Shown here piece by piece: positions 46,348-56,737 of a stretch of DNA of 64,000 nucleotides. The notes below the pieces were generated by a model that did no database searches, was not told the DNA's origin, and saw only the letters and a list, made by a program, of their open reading frames with translations. Within the stretch, counting starts at the first letter, position 1. Each line of letters starts with the position of its first letter. This DNA comes from CAYLYU01 sp964501925 (GTDB taxonomy: Bacteria; Pseudomonadota; Zetaproteobacteria; Mariprofundales; Mariprofundaceae). The translations under genes were made by a program, and so were the position numbers. The stretch lies in the NCBI GenBank assembly GCA_964501925.1, contig CAZCTM010000008.1, positions 3,621-67,620 on the forward strand, in the 5' to 3' direction.

Positions 46348-47079
46348 ATGATGGCGTGTGAATACAGAATCGGCTGCTCGGGATATTATTACCAGGACTG
46401 GAAGGGGATCTGGTATCCTCACGAACTCAAGTCGAGTCAATGGTTTGCCTACTACGCAAGGCACTTCGACACACTGGAGATCAATTCAAGTTTTTACCAC
46501 TTCCCAACCAAGAGTACCGTTCGACGCTGGTACAGACAGGCACCCGAGGGTTTCATTTATTCCGTCAAGGCGCCAAGGCTGATCACCCATTTCAAACGCT
46601 TCAAAGATTGCGAACCGCAACTGACGGATTTCTACCAGGTCCTCAGGGATGAGCTGGCGGAAAAGCTCGGCTGCATCCTCTTTCAGCTTCCACCCAGCAT
46701 ACGGTTTTCGGATGAAACCCTGAAAAAAATTCTGGGGGTTCTGCAACCGGGGTTTCATAATGTCCTGGAGTTCCGCCATCCGGGCTGGTGGAATGAAGCT
46801 GTCTATCGGGCCCTTCGGGATGCAGATGTCGGCTTCTGTTGCGTGAGTGCTCCCGATCTGCCGAAAGCAATTGTGACAACTTCCAATAACCTCTACCTGC
46901 GTTTTCATGGCAATCCGTGGTACAGGCAGAATTATGGGGAAAGGGAGCTTGAAAGCTGGGCAGAGCGAATACGAAACGCTATAGCGAAACGTAAATGGAT
47001 CTACTTCAACAACGACAGCCAGGCCTTTGCCCCTGACAACGCCGTGAAACTCAGGATGTTGCTAACGAAAGAGGGATGA
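46348..47079 (+). CDS. DUF72 family protein
   Basis: 243 residues. YRIGCSGYYYQDWKGIWYP at the start, FYHFPTKSTVRRWYRQAPEGFIYSVK, ILFQLPPS, EFRHPGWW and YLRFHGNPWY are the DUF72 (YecE-like) signatures. It has a TIM-barrel-like fold with no defined reaction. I start at ATG 46348; an earlier ATG at 46330 is in frame. No Shine-Dalgarno; TATGCT ends 7 nt before the ATG. Confidence 0.85.
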   Translation: MMACEYRIGCSGYYYQDWKGIWYPHELKSSQWFAYYARHFDTLEINSSFYHFPTKSTVRRWYRQAPEGFIYSVKAPRLITHFKRFKDCEPQLTDFYQVLRDELAEKLGCILFQLPPSIRFSDETLKKILGVLQPGFHNVLEFRHPGWWNEAVYRALRDADVGFCCVSAPDLPKAIVTTSNNLYLRFHGNPWYRQNYGERELESWAERIRNAIAKRKWIYFNNDSQAFAPDNAVKLRMLLTKEG

Positions 47080-47107
47080 AAAAAACAGGGAAGAAGACCA
47101 GGGCCCG

Positions 47108-47200
47108 TTATTGGGCCACGGCCACAACAGCCAGGGTGTATAACCCGGCAAGCGAGTACCAGATCGATGCAATTCGGACATTCTTCCAATGAACTTTCAT
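47108..47200 (-). CDS. 30-aa single-span membrane peptide
   Basis: A strong GGAGGT lies 3 nt before this ATG on the minus strand. The 30 residues begin with a basic head (MKVHWKNVRIAS) and finish with one hydrophobic helix (residues about 12-29, ending VVAVAQ). The arrangement is typical of small inner-membrane proteins with the N terminus in the cytoplasm. No homologue is recognised. The gene sits alone between DUF72 and the SUI1 gene, on the opposite strand. Confidence 0.55.
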   Translation of the reverse strand: MKVHWKNVRIASIWYSLAGLYTLAVVAVAQ

Positions 47201-47209
47201 CAGACCTCC

Positions 47210-47425
47210 ATGACTCAAGATAAAATCAAACGGCCGCGCTACCCATCAGCCAGTTATCTTGAAACCGGCAACCGCAGCCTTATTCTGACCCCGGATGAAG
47301 CCGCTTTTTCCCAAGCCTCCGGAGCAGAAGGGCTCGCCACTATAGGAGGGGTTCATTAAAGAATCCTAAATTCGGTCTTAGAATCCGGCTGGTTTCTCAG
47401 CAAAAGCGGCCGGGAAGGGGAATCC
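47210..47425. other. Gene-poor stretch upstream of yciH
   Basis: With the DUF72-peptide spacer this is the longest stretch without a recognised gene. Apart from the peptide's probable promoter region I see no RNA gene, repeat or clear terminator. A 49-codon plus-strand frame (47210-47359) lacks a ribosome site. GGAGGGG at 47344-47350 is not followed by a usable start. Confidence 0.5.
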
Positions 47426-47797
47426 ATGATGCCAGGAAAGGAACAGAGACCGGTTGTTTACTCCACGGAGCAGGGCAGAGTTTGTCCGGCATGCGGAAAG
47501 CCGGCAGCCCGATGCGCCTGCCGAAAGGGCAAAAGCAAGACGTCACCGGCACGCAGTGACGGCATCGTGCGCGTGCGGCGGGAAGTCAAGGGGCGTCGCG
47601 GCAAGACGGTCACGACCATCAGCGGTGTGCCCGTTGATGATCAGCAATTGAAAGAGCTTGCAAAGCAGCTGAAAAGGCGGTGCGGGACGGGGGGTTCAGC
47701 CAAGGATGGAATCATCGTGATCCAGGGTGACCACCGGGACACTCTCATCACCGAGCTGCAGGACCTGGGCTATACCGTGAAACTGGCAGGAGGCTGA
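47426..47797 (+). CDS. yciH: YciH/SUI1 (eIF1-like) translation factor
   Basis: 123 residues. N-terminal cysteine cluster CPACGKPAARCAC (about 19-31), absent from E. coli YciH, is followed by a basic linker. The SUI1 domain (about 45-123, GKTVTTISGVPVDD, RRCGTGGSAKDGIIVIQGDHRD, GYTVKLAGG) contacts the ribosomal P site in archaeal/eukaryotic eIF1. Bacterial members are thought to discriminate against aberrant initiation. GAAGGGGAA ribosome site before the ATG. Possibly relevant to the many leaderless or SD-less genes here, but that link is conjecture. Confidence 0.92.
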   Translation: MMPGKEQRPVVYSTEQGRVCPACGKPAARCACRKGKSKTSPARSDGIVRVRREVKGRRGKTVTTISGVPVDDQQLKELAKQLKRRCGTGGSAKDGIIVIQGDHRDTLITELQDLGYTVKLAGG

Positions 47798-47955
47798 GTG
47801 AGGTGGCTGAACCTGTGCCCACCGATATCGGGATGGAAACTCCGGCTATATGGCTGCACAGGGAAACAAGGCGAAACAGTCTCCAGTATCTGCGCTATGC
47901 TTTAAGGCATGAAGGTGTACCCATATCGCTTGATCTCTGATCGCCCCCTTATTCA

Positions 47956-49152
47956 ATGGGGTATTTTCCTGTCGACCAGCTGCACATGAGACTTGGCACA
48001 CGTTTTTCCCGCCGCGAAGGCAACCGTTTTGAATTGTTCATCGATGCCGGACAATTTTATCCCGTCATGCTGAACGCCATCCGCGAAGCGCGGCATTACG
48101 TGCTGATGGAGCAGTATCTCATGTCCTCGGGCCAGGTTGCCACCCGCTTCATTGACGCACTTGTGGAAGTCGCGGGGCGCGGGGTCCGCGTCTATGTCCA
48201 GCTTGACCACTTTGGTGTCCGGGATTTGCTCGAGTCCGATCGCGAACGCATGCGAAAGGCCGGTATCCAGCTTGCTTTCTACAATCCATTCTATTTCTCT
48301 CATCTCTTGCGGGGCCTGCCACGTAATCATCGCAAACTGCTGATCATTGATGGGAATATCGCCTCTACCGGTGGTTACTGCATCAGCGATGAATATGCCC
48401 CCCCACCTGATTCCAGCGAACTGCCATGGCATGACGTCATGATACGTATACAGGGCCCGGTGGTAACAGACTGGCAGACGCTGTTTACTGAAAACTGGAA
48501 AGAGATCACCGGCCAGCCACCTGATTTGCCGGAAACGGCGGGACCAACTGCGGCAGGTACACAGATCGGGATGGTAACAACATGCAGGCCAAGGAGACCC
48601 AAGGAGATCAAGCGCATGTTCATTCGGCAGGTACGGCACAGCCGGAAGCGGGTCTGGATGGCGACGGCTTACTTCGTCCCGTCGCGCAAGATCTTGCGCG
48701 CATTGCGACGCGCCGCCAACCGTGGAGTGGATGTGCGCCTTCTGTTACCTGGCCTCATCAATGACCACCCTGCCGTCCGCCATGCCGGAGCCCGTTACTA
48801 TCACAGGCTTTTACATCACGGCATCCGCATTTATGAATTCCAGCCCCGATTCATGCATGCCAAGGTGTACCTCTGCGATGACTGGGTCTCGATCGGATCC
48901 TGCAACATGGACCGCTGGAATCTGCACTGGAACCTGGAAGCCAACCAGGAGGTCTACGATGCCGGATTTGCGAGGGAAGTGGCCGCCTTCTTTGAAGCGG
49001 ATTTCAGTCAAAGTCATGAAATCACCCTGCCTGAATGGCTGGAACGACCCTGGTATGAACGTGTGCGGGAATGGCTATGGGGTCATGTCAGCCTGTGGCT
49101 TGAACGTTTTAGCATTCTTTACCACATGAAATCCGGAAAAGGAATAAGGTAA
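47956..49152 (+). CDS. Cardiolipin synthase-like phospholipase D family protein
   Basis: 398 residues. Two HKD motifs: NHRKLLIIDG (about 124-133) and MHAKVYLCDD (about 299-308), each followed by a GS/GSCNMD segment. No N-terminal transmembrane helices, so it is closer to ClsB than to ClsA. It would condense phosphatidylglycerol, or PG and another lipid, into cardiolipin. The start at 47956 has no ribosome site; earlier in-frame starts were not seen. Convergent with lpdA. Confidence 0.85.
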   Translation: MGYFPVDQLHMRLGTRFSRREGNRFELFIDAGQFYPVMLNAIREARHYVLMEQYLMSSGQVATRFIDALVEVAGRGVRVYVQLDHFGVRDLLESDRERMRKAGIQLAFYNPFYFSHLLRGLPRNHRKLLIIDGNIASTGGYCISDEYAPPPDSSELPWHDVMIRIQGPVVTDWQTLFTENWKEITGQPPDLPETAGPTAAGTQIGMVTTCRPRRPKEIKRMFIRQVRHSRKRVWMATAYFVPSRKILRALRRAANRGVDVRLLLPGLINDHPAVRHAGARYYHRLLHHGIRIYEFQPRFMHAKVYLCDDWVSIGSCNMDRWNLHWNLEANQEVYDAGFAREVAAFFEADFSQSHEITLPEWLERPWYERVREWLWGHVSLWLERFSILYHMKSGKGIR

Positions 49153-49227
49153 GGGGGAATCCTCCTTGGTGTCAGCCGGACTTTGTGATCATCCCTTTCT
49201 TACAAACTCTGTTAATCTGCTCTCTAC

Positions 49228-51045
49228 CTAAATGTGGATCGCCCGGCCATCGGAATCCAGCACCGACTCATGAATCATCTCGGAAAGGGTCGGATGAGGG
49301 AACATGTGATGTGCCAGCTCGACCTCGGTCGTTTCCAGCGTCCTCGCCAAACCCAGTGAAACGATCAGCTCGGTGGCCTCAGCACCCACGATATGCGCCC
49401 CGAGCAGTTCACCTGTCTCGGCATCAAAGATGGTCTTCACCATGCCCTCGGTTTCGGCCAGACCAATGGCCTTGCCATTCGGAGCGTAGGGCATGCGTCC
49501 AACCTTGATCTTATGACCCGCTTCCTTCGCAGCATTTTCAGTCATGCCGGTGGAACCGACCTGCGGCTGGCAGTAAGTGCAGCCCGGCACATTGCTGTAA
49601 TCCACCGGATGCGGATTAAGACCCGCAATCGCCTCGACACATACAATACCCTCATGGCTGGCCACATGGGCCAGGGCTGGCGCTCCAATGACATCCCCAA
49701 TCGCATAAATGCCTGGCTCATCGGTACGGTAATATTCATCCACCTTGATGGTGTTGTGCTCGACCTGCACCCGTGTGTGCTCCAGGCCGATCTCCTCGGT
49801 ATTGCCGATCACACCGACAGCAACGAGTGCCACATCGCCTTCAACGGTTTCCTTCTTGCCCTTGACCTCATAATCAACCACGGCCCTGCCTTTCACATTT
49901 CTGGCGGAAGAGACCATGGCACCGGTGATGACCTTGATACCGTTCTTCTTGAAACTGCGCTCAACCACCCTTGCAATCTCATGATCCTCGACCGGAAGCA
50001 CCTGGTCGGCGGCCTCCAGAACGGTGACCTCAGAACCCATTGCCCTGTAAAAATAGGCAAATTCCATACCAATGGCCCCGGATCCAATGACCACCATATG
50101 TTCTGGCAGCACCTCAAGCGACAGGGCCTTCTTGTAGGTGATGACCACCTCATTATCAACCTCCATACCGGGAAAGGCGCGGGCCTGTGCGCCTGTGGCA
50201 ACAATCACATGCTTTGCCGTAATCTCCTTCCTTGAACCATCAGCCGCCTCAACCTCAAGCCTTGGGCCGGCCACAAAACGGGCGTAACCATCGATCCGTG
50301 TCACCTTGTTCTTCTTGAACAGAAAGCCGATGCCGTTGGACAGCCTTTCGGCAATCTTTCTGGAGCGTGCGATGGCAAGGCTCAGATCCGGTCTGGGCTC
50401 GGTCAGACCAACCCCCAGTTCCTTGCCGTGACCTTTGATGACATTGATGATCTCGGCCGTCCTGAGCAGGGCCTTGGTCGGGATGCATCCCCAGTTAAGG
50501 CAGATGCCGCCCAGATGTGTGGATTCAATGCATGCGGTTTTCAGGCCCAGCTGGGCCGCACGAATGGCCGCCACGTAGCCACCTGGACCGGCCCCAATAA
50601 TCGCAACATCATATTCGGCCTCTGCGGCTGAAAATGTGCCCGTCTCCTTACGGATTGGCGCTTCACCTTCAGACACCTCCGGTGCTTCCGATGCAATCTC
50701 TGCAGACTCCAATTCACCCCCAAGCTCCTCGATTCCCAGATCTTCCGTGTATTCAGGAGAAGGCTCAGCAGCACTTTCGGGCACATAATCCTCGGGGACT
50801 TCCTCACCTTCCTCCGCGATCACAGCAATGGGAGCCCCCACCGGGACTACCGAACCCTCGGACGCAAGAATCCTGTGCAGAACACCCTCGTCCACCACCT
50901 CCATCTCCATGGTGGCCTTGTCCGTCTCAACCTCCGCCAGCACCTCTCCCGAGGAAAGCTCGTCTCCTTCCTTCTTCAGCCAGCGGACAATCTTCCCCTC
51001 CTTCATGGTCGGAGAAAGCTGGGTCATAAAAACATCAATGGGCAT
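49228..51045 (-). CDS. lpdA: Dihydrolipoamide dehydrogenase with N-terminal lipoyl domain
   Basis: 605 residues. Residues 1-80 are a lipoyl domain with the acceptor Lys43 in ETDKATMEM. A flexible acidic/proline linker (to about 125) precedes the flavoprotein: FAD site VAIIGAGPGGYVAA, redox-active GGICLNWGCIPTKALL, NAD site VVIGSGAIGMEFA and the C-terminal His-Glu pair in AHHMFPHPTLSEMIHE. It reoxidises dihydrolipoyl groups of PDH (and GcvH if shared). The first 89 codons are nucleotide-identical to aceF. In the 84-nt gap after aceF a weak 5-bp hairpin precedes a T-rich tract. Confidence 0.96.
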   Translation of the reverse strand: MPIDVFMTQLSPTMKEGKIVRWLKKEGDELSSGEVLAEVETDKATMEMEVVDEGVLHRILASEGSVVPVGAPIAVIAEEGEEVPEDYVPESAAEPSPEYTEDLGIEELGGELESAEIASEAPEVSEGEAPIRKETGTFSAAEAEYDVAIIGAGPGGYVAAIRAAQLGLKTACIESTHLGGICLNWGCIPTKALLRTAEIINVIKGHGKELGVGLTEPRPDLSLAIARSRKIAERLSNGIGFLFKKNKVTRIDGYARFVAGPRLEVEAADGSRKEITAKHVIVATGAQARAFPGMEVDNEVVITYKKALSLEVLPEHMVVIGSGAIGMEFAYFYRAMGSEVTVLEAADQVLPVEDHEIARVVERSFKKNGIKVITGAMVSSARNVKGRAVVDYEVKGKKETVEGDVALVAVGVIGNTEEIGLEHTRVQVEHNTIKVDEYYRTDEPGIYAIGDVIGAPALAHVASHEGIVCVEAIAGLNPHPVDYSNVPGCTYCQPQVGSTGMTENAAKEAGHKIKVGRMPYAPNGKAIGLAETEGMVKTIFDAETGELLGAHIVGAEATELIVSLGLARTLETTEVELAHHMFPHPTLSEMIHESVLDSDGRAIHI

Positions 51046-51051
51046 GACAAT
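50780..51051 (-). repeat. 272-bp perfect repeat, copy in lpdA
   Basis: Every base of 50780-51051 matches 52148-52419 (offset 1368). It spans 6 nt upstream of the ATG and the first 88-89 codons, including all synonymous positions. The copies diverge abruptly on both sides. Confidence 0.97.
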
Positions 51052-51129
51052 CCTCTTCTAACCAGCAAAATGTGAGGAACAAAAAGGCAAAACAGCTCAT
51101 TCCTCTTTGGAGCTCGTAATGATGAGCGA

Positions 51130-52413
51130 TCAGAGCAGCAGGCCGGCCGGTGTTTCCAGGTGCCGCTTGAGGGCGGCAAGGAAGTTGGCACCAATCGCAC
51201 CGTCCACCACCCGGTGATCACAGGAAAGCGTCAGTGTCAGCATCTGTTTGACACATATCTCTCCATTCTCCACCACCGCCCTTGGCTCAGTGGCCCCCAC
51301 AGCAAGCAGAGCGCCTTCGGGGGGATTGATCACGGCCGCAAACTGCTTGATGCCAAACATCCCAAGATTGGAAATGGAGAAGGTCCCGCCGGTATATTCC
51401 TCCGGCTTCAGGCCTCCTTCACGGGCCCGTGCTGCCAGTTCCTTTATCTCTGCCGAGATCTCGACCATGCTTTTCCGTTCAGCATAGCGAATCACCGGTG
51501 TAATCAGGCCTCCTTCCAGGGCCACGGCCACGGATACATGGGCATGCTTGTGCTTGAGTGTTCCCTCATCGGTCCATGTGGCGTTCGCATCCGGAACATC
51601 CATCAGTGACCTGGCCACAGCCTTGATCACAAAATCGTTGACGGAAAGCCGGAAGCTTCCGTTTGCGGCCTCGTTCAACTGGCTCCGCAAATCCAGAAGG
51701 CGATCCATGGCCACATCGATGGCCAGGTAAAAATGCGGTACCTGCTGTTTGGATGCAGTCAGCCTGCTGGCAATCGTCTTGCGCATCATCGAATGCTCAA
51801 CGAGCTCATACTCATCCTTGTGATAGGGGAGTGGGCCCTGCGGCAACGGACGAACGGGTGGAACCGGCTCTCCGGCACCCAGTCCGAGCCTGATCCCGGC
51901 CTTGGCGGCCTTTTCCACATCTGCCTTGACGATGCGACCGCGTGGGCCTGACCCTCTGATGTTCTCCAGGTCGACTCCCAGTTGCCTTGCCAGCCGCCGG
52001 GCCAGGGGACTGGCCTTAATCCGTTTGGGTTTTTCCGGCGCAACCTCCTCCTCGGAAGGTGCTTGAACGACATCCTCGGCAGGTTTGCCAGCCATTGCTT
52101 CACCCATGGGTTCTTCAGCCTGTTCCGCGGGTTGTTCGGCCATGACAGGCACATAATCCTCGGGGACTTCCTCACCTTCCTCCGCGATCACAGCAATGGG
52201 AGCCCCCACCGGGACTACCGAACCCTCGGACGCAAGAATCCTGTGCAGAACACCCTCGTCCACCACCTCCATCTCCATGGTGGCCTTGTCCGTCTCAACC
52301 TCCGCCAGCACCTCTCCCGAGGAAAGCTCGTCTCCTTCCTTCTTCAGCCAGCGGACAATCTTCCCCTCCTTCATGGTCGGAGAAAGCTGGGTCATAAAAA
52401 CATCAATGGGCAT
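51130..52413 (-). CDS. aceF: Pyruvate dehydrogenase E2, dihydrolipoyl acetyltransferase
   Basis: 427 residues. One lipoyl domain (1-80, Lys43), a linker, a peripheral-subunit-binding domain (about 133-170, SPLARRLARQLGVDLENIRG), and the acetyltransferase core (about 205-427) with catalytic DHRVVDG. It transfers acetyl from lipoamide to CoA. A single lipoyl domain is common outside enterics. It overlaps the repeat shared with lpdA and lies 15 nt after pdhB. Confidence 0.96.
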   Translation of the reverse strand: MPIDVFMTQLSPTMKEGKIVRWLKKEGDELSSGEVLAEVETDKATMEMEVVDEGVLHRILASEGSVVPVGAPIAVIAEEGEEVPEDYVPVMAEQPAEQAEEPMGEAMAGKPAEDVVQAPSEEEVAPEKPKRIKASPLARRLARQLGVDLENIRGSGPRGRIVKADVEKAAKAGIRLGLGAGEPVPPVRPLPQGPLPYHKDEYELVEHSMMRKTIASRLTASKQQVPHFYLAIDVAMDRLLDLRSQLNEAANGSFRLSVNDFVIKAVARSLMDVPDANATWTDEGTLKHKHAHVSVAVALEGGLITPVIRYAERKSMVEISAEIKELAARAREGGLKPEEYTGGTFSISNLGMFGIKQFAAVINPPEGALLAVGATEPRAVVENGEICVKQMLTLTLSCDHRVVDGAIGANFLAALKRHLETPAGLLL

Positions 52414-52419
52414 GACAAT
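52148..52419 (-). repeat. 272-bp perfect repeat, copy in aceF
   Basis: Partner of the copy at 50780-51051, same orientation. It covers the ribosome-proximal 6 nt and the lipoyl domain of aceF. Confidence 0.97.
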
Positions 52420-52428
52420 TACCTGTAT

Positions 52429-53409
52429 TCAATTTCGATTGCACACTTGACGTGCGGCCTTGATGATCTCCTCCACGGAAGGAAGTGCCAGCGCCTCCAG
52501 GTTGGCTGCATACGGCATGGGGACATCAGCCCCGGTGACCCGCAACACGGGTGCATCCAGATCATCAAAGCCTTTTTCCATGATCCGTGCCGAAATCTCC
52601 GCTCCAATCCCGGAAAAACGCCAGCCTTCCTCAATGACAACAACCCGATTGGTCTTGGCGACACTTTTGAGGATGGTGGTCTCATCCAGAGGCCGGATGG
52701 TACGCGGATCTACGACCTCTGCCTCGATCCCCTGTTTGGCCAGTTCATCCGCAGCCTTGAGGGTGAGGACCGCCATGCGCGAGTGTGCGATCAGGGTCAC
52801 GTCCGTGCCCTGACGCTTGATGTCCGCCTTTCCCAGGGGAATCACATATTCATGATCCGGCACCTCACCGATATCACCATAACTGATTTCATTTTCGATA
52901 AAGATCACCGGATCATCATCCCGAATGGCGGCTTTCAGAAGACCTTTGGCATCAGCAGGGTTGGATGGCATCACCACCTTCAGCCCAGGCACATTGACCA
53001 TCCAGTTTTCCAGGCTTTGGGAATGCTGGGCCGCCACCTGGGCGGCTGCCCCGCCGGGACCCCGGAACACGACCGGTACATGGTACTGACCACCGGACAT
53101 ATAGAGCATCTTCGCTGCGGCATTAACAATCTGATCCATGGCAAGGATGGCGAAATTCCAGGTCATGAATTCGATGATCGGTCTCAGACCCGCCATGGCC
53201 GCACCCACACCCAGCCCGGCAAATCCGGCCTCGGTGATGGGTGTATCAATGACCCTCTTGGGCCCGAAACGGTCCAGCATGCCCTGGGATACCTTGTAGG
53301 CACCATTGTACTCGGCCACTTCCTCCCCCATGAGGAACACGGTTTCATCACGCTCCATCTCTTCTACCATGGCCTGATTTAGGGCCTCGCGCAAAGTAAT
53401 CCTGGACAT
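52429..53409 (-). CDS. pdhB: Pyruvate dehydrogenase E1 component, beta subunit
   Basis: 326 residues of the transketolase pyrimidine-binding plus C-terminal domains. MGEEVAEYNGAYKVSQGML, DTPITEAGFAGLGVGAA, FRGPGGAAAQVAAQHSQ and the C-terminal DLRTIRPLD-like VVDPRTIRPLDE are typical. It pairs with PdhA to decarboxylate pyruvate with ThDP. Start at ATG 53409, one base after the pdhA stop. Confidence 0.96.
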   Translation of the reverse strand: MSRITLREALNQAMVEEMERDETVFLMGEEVAEYNGAYKVSQGMLDRFGPKRVIDTPITEAGFAGLGVGAAMAGLRPIIEFMTWNFAILAMDQIVNAAAKMLYMSGGQYHVPVVFRGPGGAAAQVAAQHSQSLENWMVNVPGLKVVMPSNPADAKGLLKAAIRDDDPVIFIENEISYGDIGEVPDHEYVIPLGKADIKRQGTDVTLIAHSRMAVLTLKAADELAKQGIEAEVVDPRTIRPLDETTILKSVAKTNRVVVIEEGWRFSGIGAEISARIMEKGFDDLDAPVLRVTGADVPMPYAANLEALALPSVEEIIKAARQVCNRN

Positions 53410-53410
53410 G

Positions 53411-54472
53411 TCAGTTTTTCCCGCCGGGATAGGGATAGGCACCCTCGATGGGGTTGCGGTACACATCCGTGTAAAGTGTGGAGGCCTCGGGCTCTGCGGC
53501 AGCTTCGGCCTGCCTTGTGATGATACCAACCTGCTTTTTGATCTCCCGGTCCCTTTCCTTGAACGACTCCTCCGTTGCCATACCGATCTCGATCATGCGC
53601 TGCTGAAGATGCACGATCGGATCGCGTCCCGTACGCCACTCGTTCACCTCGTCCCGCGTCCGGTATGTGGCCGGATCGGACATGGAATGTCCGCGATAAC
53701 GGTAGGTAATTGCCTCGACCAGGATGGGACCCTTGCCACTCCTGACATGCTCGATCGCCTCCAACATGTGGCGTTCAACCTCCAGCACATCCATGCCGTT
53801 GATCTGCATCCCGGGAATCTTGAACGAGATGCCGCGCTTGAACAGGTGGGTCTCGGCAGAGGCGCGGCTCAGGGCAGTTCCCATGGCATACTGATTGTTC
53901 TCCACGACAAAGACGATCGGCAGCTTCCAGAGGGCCGCCATGTTGAACGATTCATAAACCGCACCCTGGTTGATGGCCCCGTCTCCCATAAAGCAGACCG
54001 TAACGCGGCCATCCTCACGGTAATAGCCGGCAAAGCCGAAACCAAGGGCGGTCGGCACCTGTTCACCCACGATGCCGTTCCCGCCGGCAAAGTTACGACT
54101 CTTGTCAAACAGGTGCATGGAGCCACCCTTGCCGCCGGCGATCCCGGTACTGCGCCCCAACAACTCGGCCATGACGGCAGCAGGGTCGCACCCCCGCGCC
54201 AGAGCATGACCATGATCACGATAACTGGTCAGCATGTAATCATCGTCCCTCATGGCATGAACCGCCCCGACCGGAACCGCTTCCTGACCATTGCACAGAT
54301 GACAGAAACCACCGATCTTTTTCAGACCATAGAGCTGCCCGGCCTTTTCCTCAAAACGCCGGATAAAGAGCATTTGATCGTGCATGGTGTTGAGGGTCCG
54401 GGACGTGTAGGTCCGGCCTTCATGGATCAGCTCACTGGCCTTGGATGTGGTTTCTTTCTTGGGAGACGCCAT
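53411..54472 (-). CDS. pdhA: Pyruvate dehydrogenase E1 component, alpha subunit
   Basis: 353 residues. The ThDP-binding motif begins GDGAINQGAVYESFN and ends ENNQYAM. The phosphorylation-loop equivalent YRYRGHSMSDPATYRTRDEV is present. It uses the alpha2beta2 E1 layout of mitochondria, alphaproteobacteria and Gram-positives rather than the single-chain AceE of E. coli. AAGGAGGGTGT precedes the ATG. First gene of pdhA-pdhB-aceF-lpdA. Confidence 0.96.
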   Translation of the reverse strand: MASPKKETTSKASELIHEGRTYTSRTLNTMHDQMLFIRRFEEKAGQLYGLKKIGGFCHLCNGQEAVPVGAVHAMRDDDYMLTSYRDHGHALARGCDPAAVMAELLGRSTGIAGGKGGSMHLFDKSRNFAGGNGIVGEQVPTALGFGFAGYYREDGRVTVCFMGDGAINQGAVYESFNMAALWKLPIVFVVENNQYAMGTALSRASAETHLFKRGISFKIPGMQINGMDVLEVERHMLEAIEHVRSGKGPILVEAITYRYRGHSMSDPATYRTRDEVNEWRTGRDPIVHLQQRMIEIGMATEESFKERDREIKKQVGIITRQAEAAAEPEASTLYTDVYRNPIEGAYPYPGGKN

Positions 54473-54584
54473 ACACCCTCCTTAGCACCTGTCAGGGTGT
54501 GAAGACTGCCGCAGCCGGTGTGTTGCAGCAATATCACATTTTTCGGATCCGGGCCGATCCGTCGAGGACGGGCCAAATAACCTA

Positions 54585-54612
54585 TTGACAAGCATGAAAA
54601 CTGTTGCATGAT
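54585..54612 (+). promoter_or_regulatory. groESL promoter
   Basis: Perfect -35 TTGACA (54585-54590), 16-nt spacer, -10 CATGAT (54607-54612). The start point would fall inside the CIRCE element immediately downstream, giving direct HrcA repression. Confidence 0.75.
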
Positions 54613-54638
54613 TAGCACTCTCTATAGTCGAGTGCTAA
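54612..54638 (+). promoter_or_regulatory. CIRCE operator
   Basis: TTAGCACTC, 9-nt spacer, GAGTGCTAA: both arms match the CIRCE consensus exactly. This is the HrcA repressor binding site. The hrcA gene is not in the window. Confidence 0.97.
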
Positions 54639-54687
54639 CCGCGTTCGACGGAAATTCTTATCAACAATATCACGCAGGAGTATAAAT

Positions 54688-54984
54688 ATGGCTACAAAGG
54701 TACGCCCTTTGCATGATCGGGTCATCATACGCCGTCTGGAGTCCGAAGAACTGACTTCCGGCGGAATCATCATTCCGGATACGGCAAAAGAAAAACCCAT
54801 TCAAGGCGAAGTCATTGCCGCAGGAAAAGGCAAGCTTCTGGAGAATGGAGAGATCCGGCCACTTGATGTCAAACCGGGTGATCGCGTGATCTTCTCCAAA
54901 TACGCCGGTACGGAAATCAAGCTGGATGGAGAAGAGTACCTCATGATGCGCGAGGACGACATCCTCGGCATTGTCGAATCCTAA
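54688..54984 (+). CDS. groES: GroES co-chaperonin
   Basis: 98 residues. RPLHDRVIIRR, the mobile loop EELTSGGIIIPDTAKEKP that contacts GroEL, and YAGTEIKLDGEEYLMMREDDILGIV are standard. Directly under the CIRCE-controlled promoter, 29 nt before groEL. Confidence 0.98.
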   Translation: MATKVRPLHDRVIIRRLESEELTSGGIIIPDTAKEKPIQGEVIAAGKGKLLENGEIRPLDVKPGDRVIFSKYAGTEIKLDGEEYLMMREDDILGIVES

Positions 54985-55013
54985 AATTCATCATTCATCA
55001 AGGAGACTAACTG

Positions 55014-56654
<1,641 letters not shown>

Positions 56655-56674
56655 GCCAGCTCAGGCTTAATTGT

Positions 56675-56706
56675 AAAAAAGGGTGGCCTTCTGGCCGCCC
56701 TTTTTT
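56675..56706. terminator. Bidirectional intrinsic terminator (groEL / hda)
   Basis: An 8-bp GC stem (56681-56688 with 56693-56700, TTCT loop) is flanked by A6 and T6, so it can terminate groEL on the plus strand and the hda operon on the minus strand. Confidence 0.9.
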
Positions 56707-56737
56707 CATACCCTGATCAAGCTTTTTGGACCCTTGT

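Noticed and set aside
47210..47359. 49-codon plus-strand ORF upstream of yciH
   Set aside because: No ribosome site and no recognisable feature; it overlaps the upstream control region of the better-supported minus-strand peptide.
51982..53382. Antisense 466-codon open frame opposite aceF/pdhB
   Set aside because: Runs through two intact conserved genes and includes the repeat; composition is the reverse-frame artefact.
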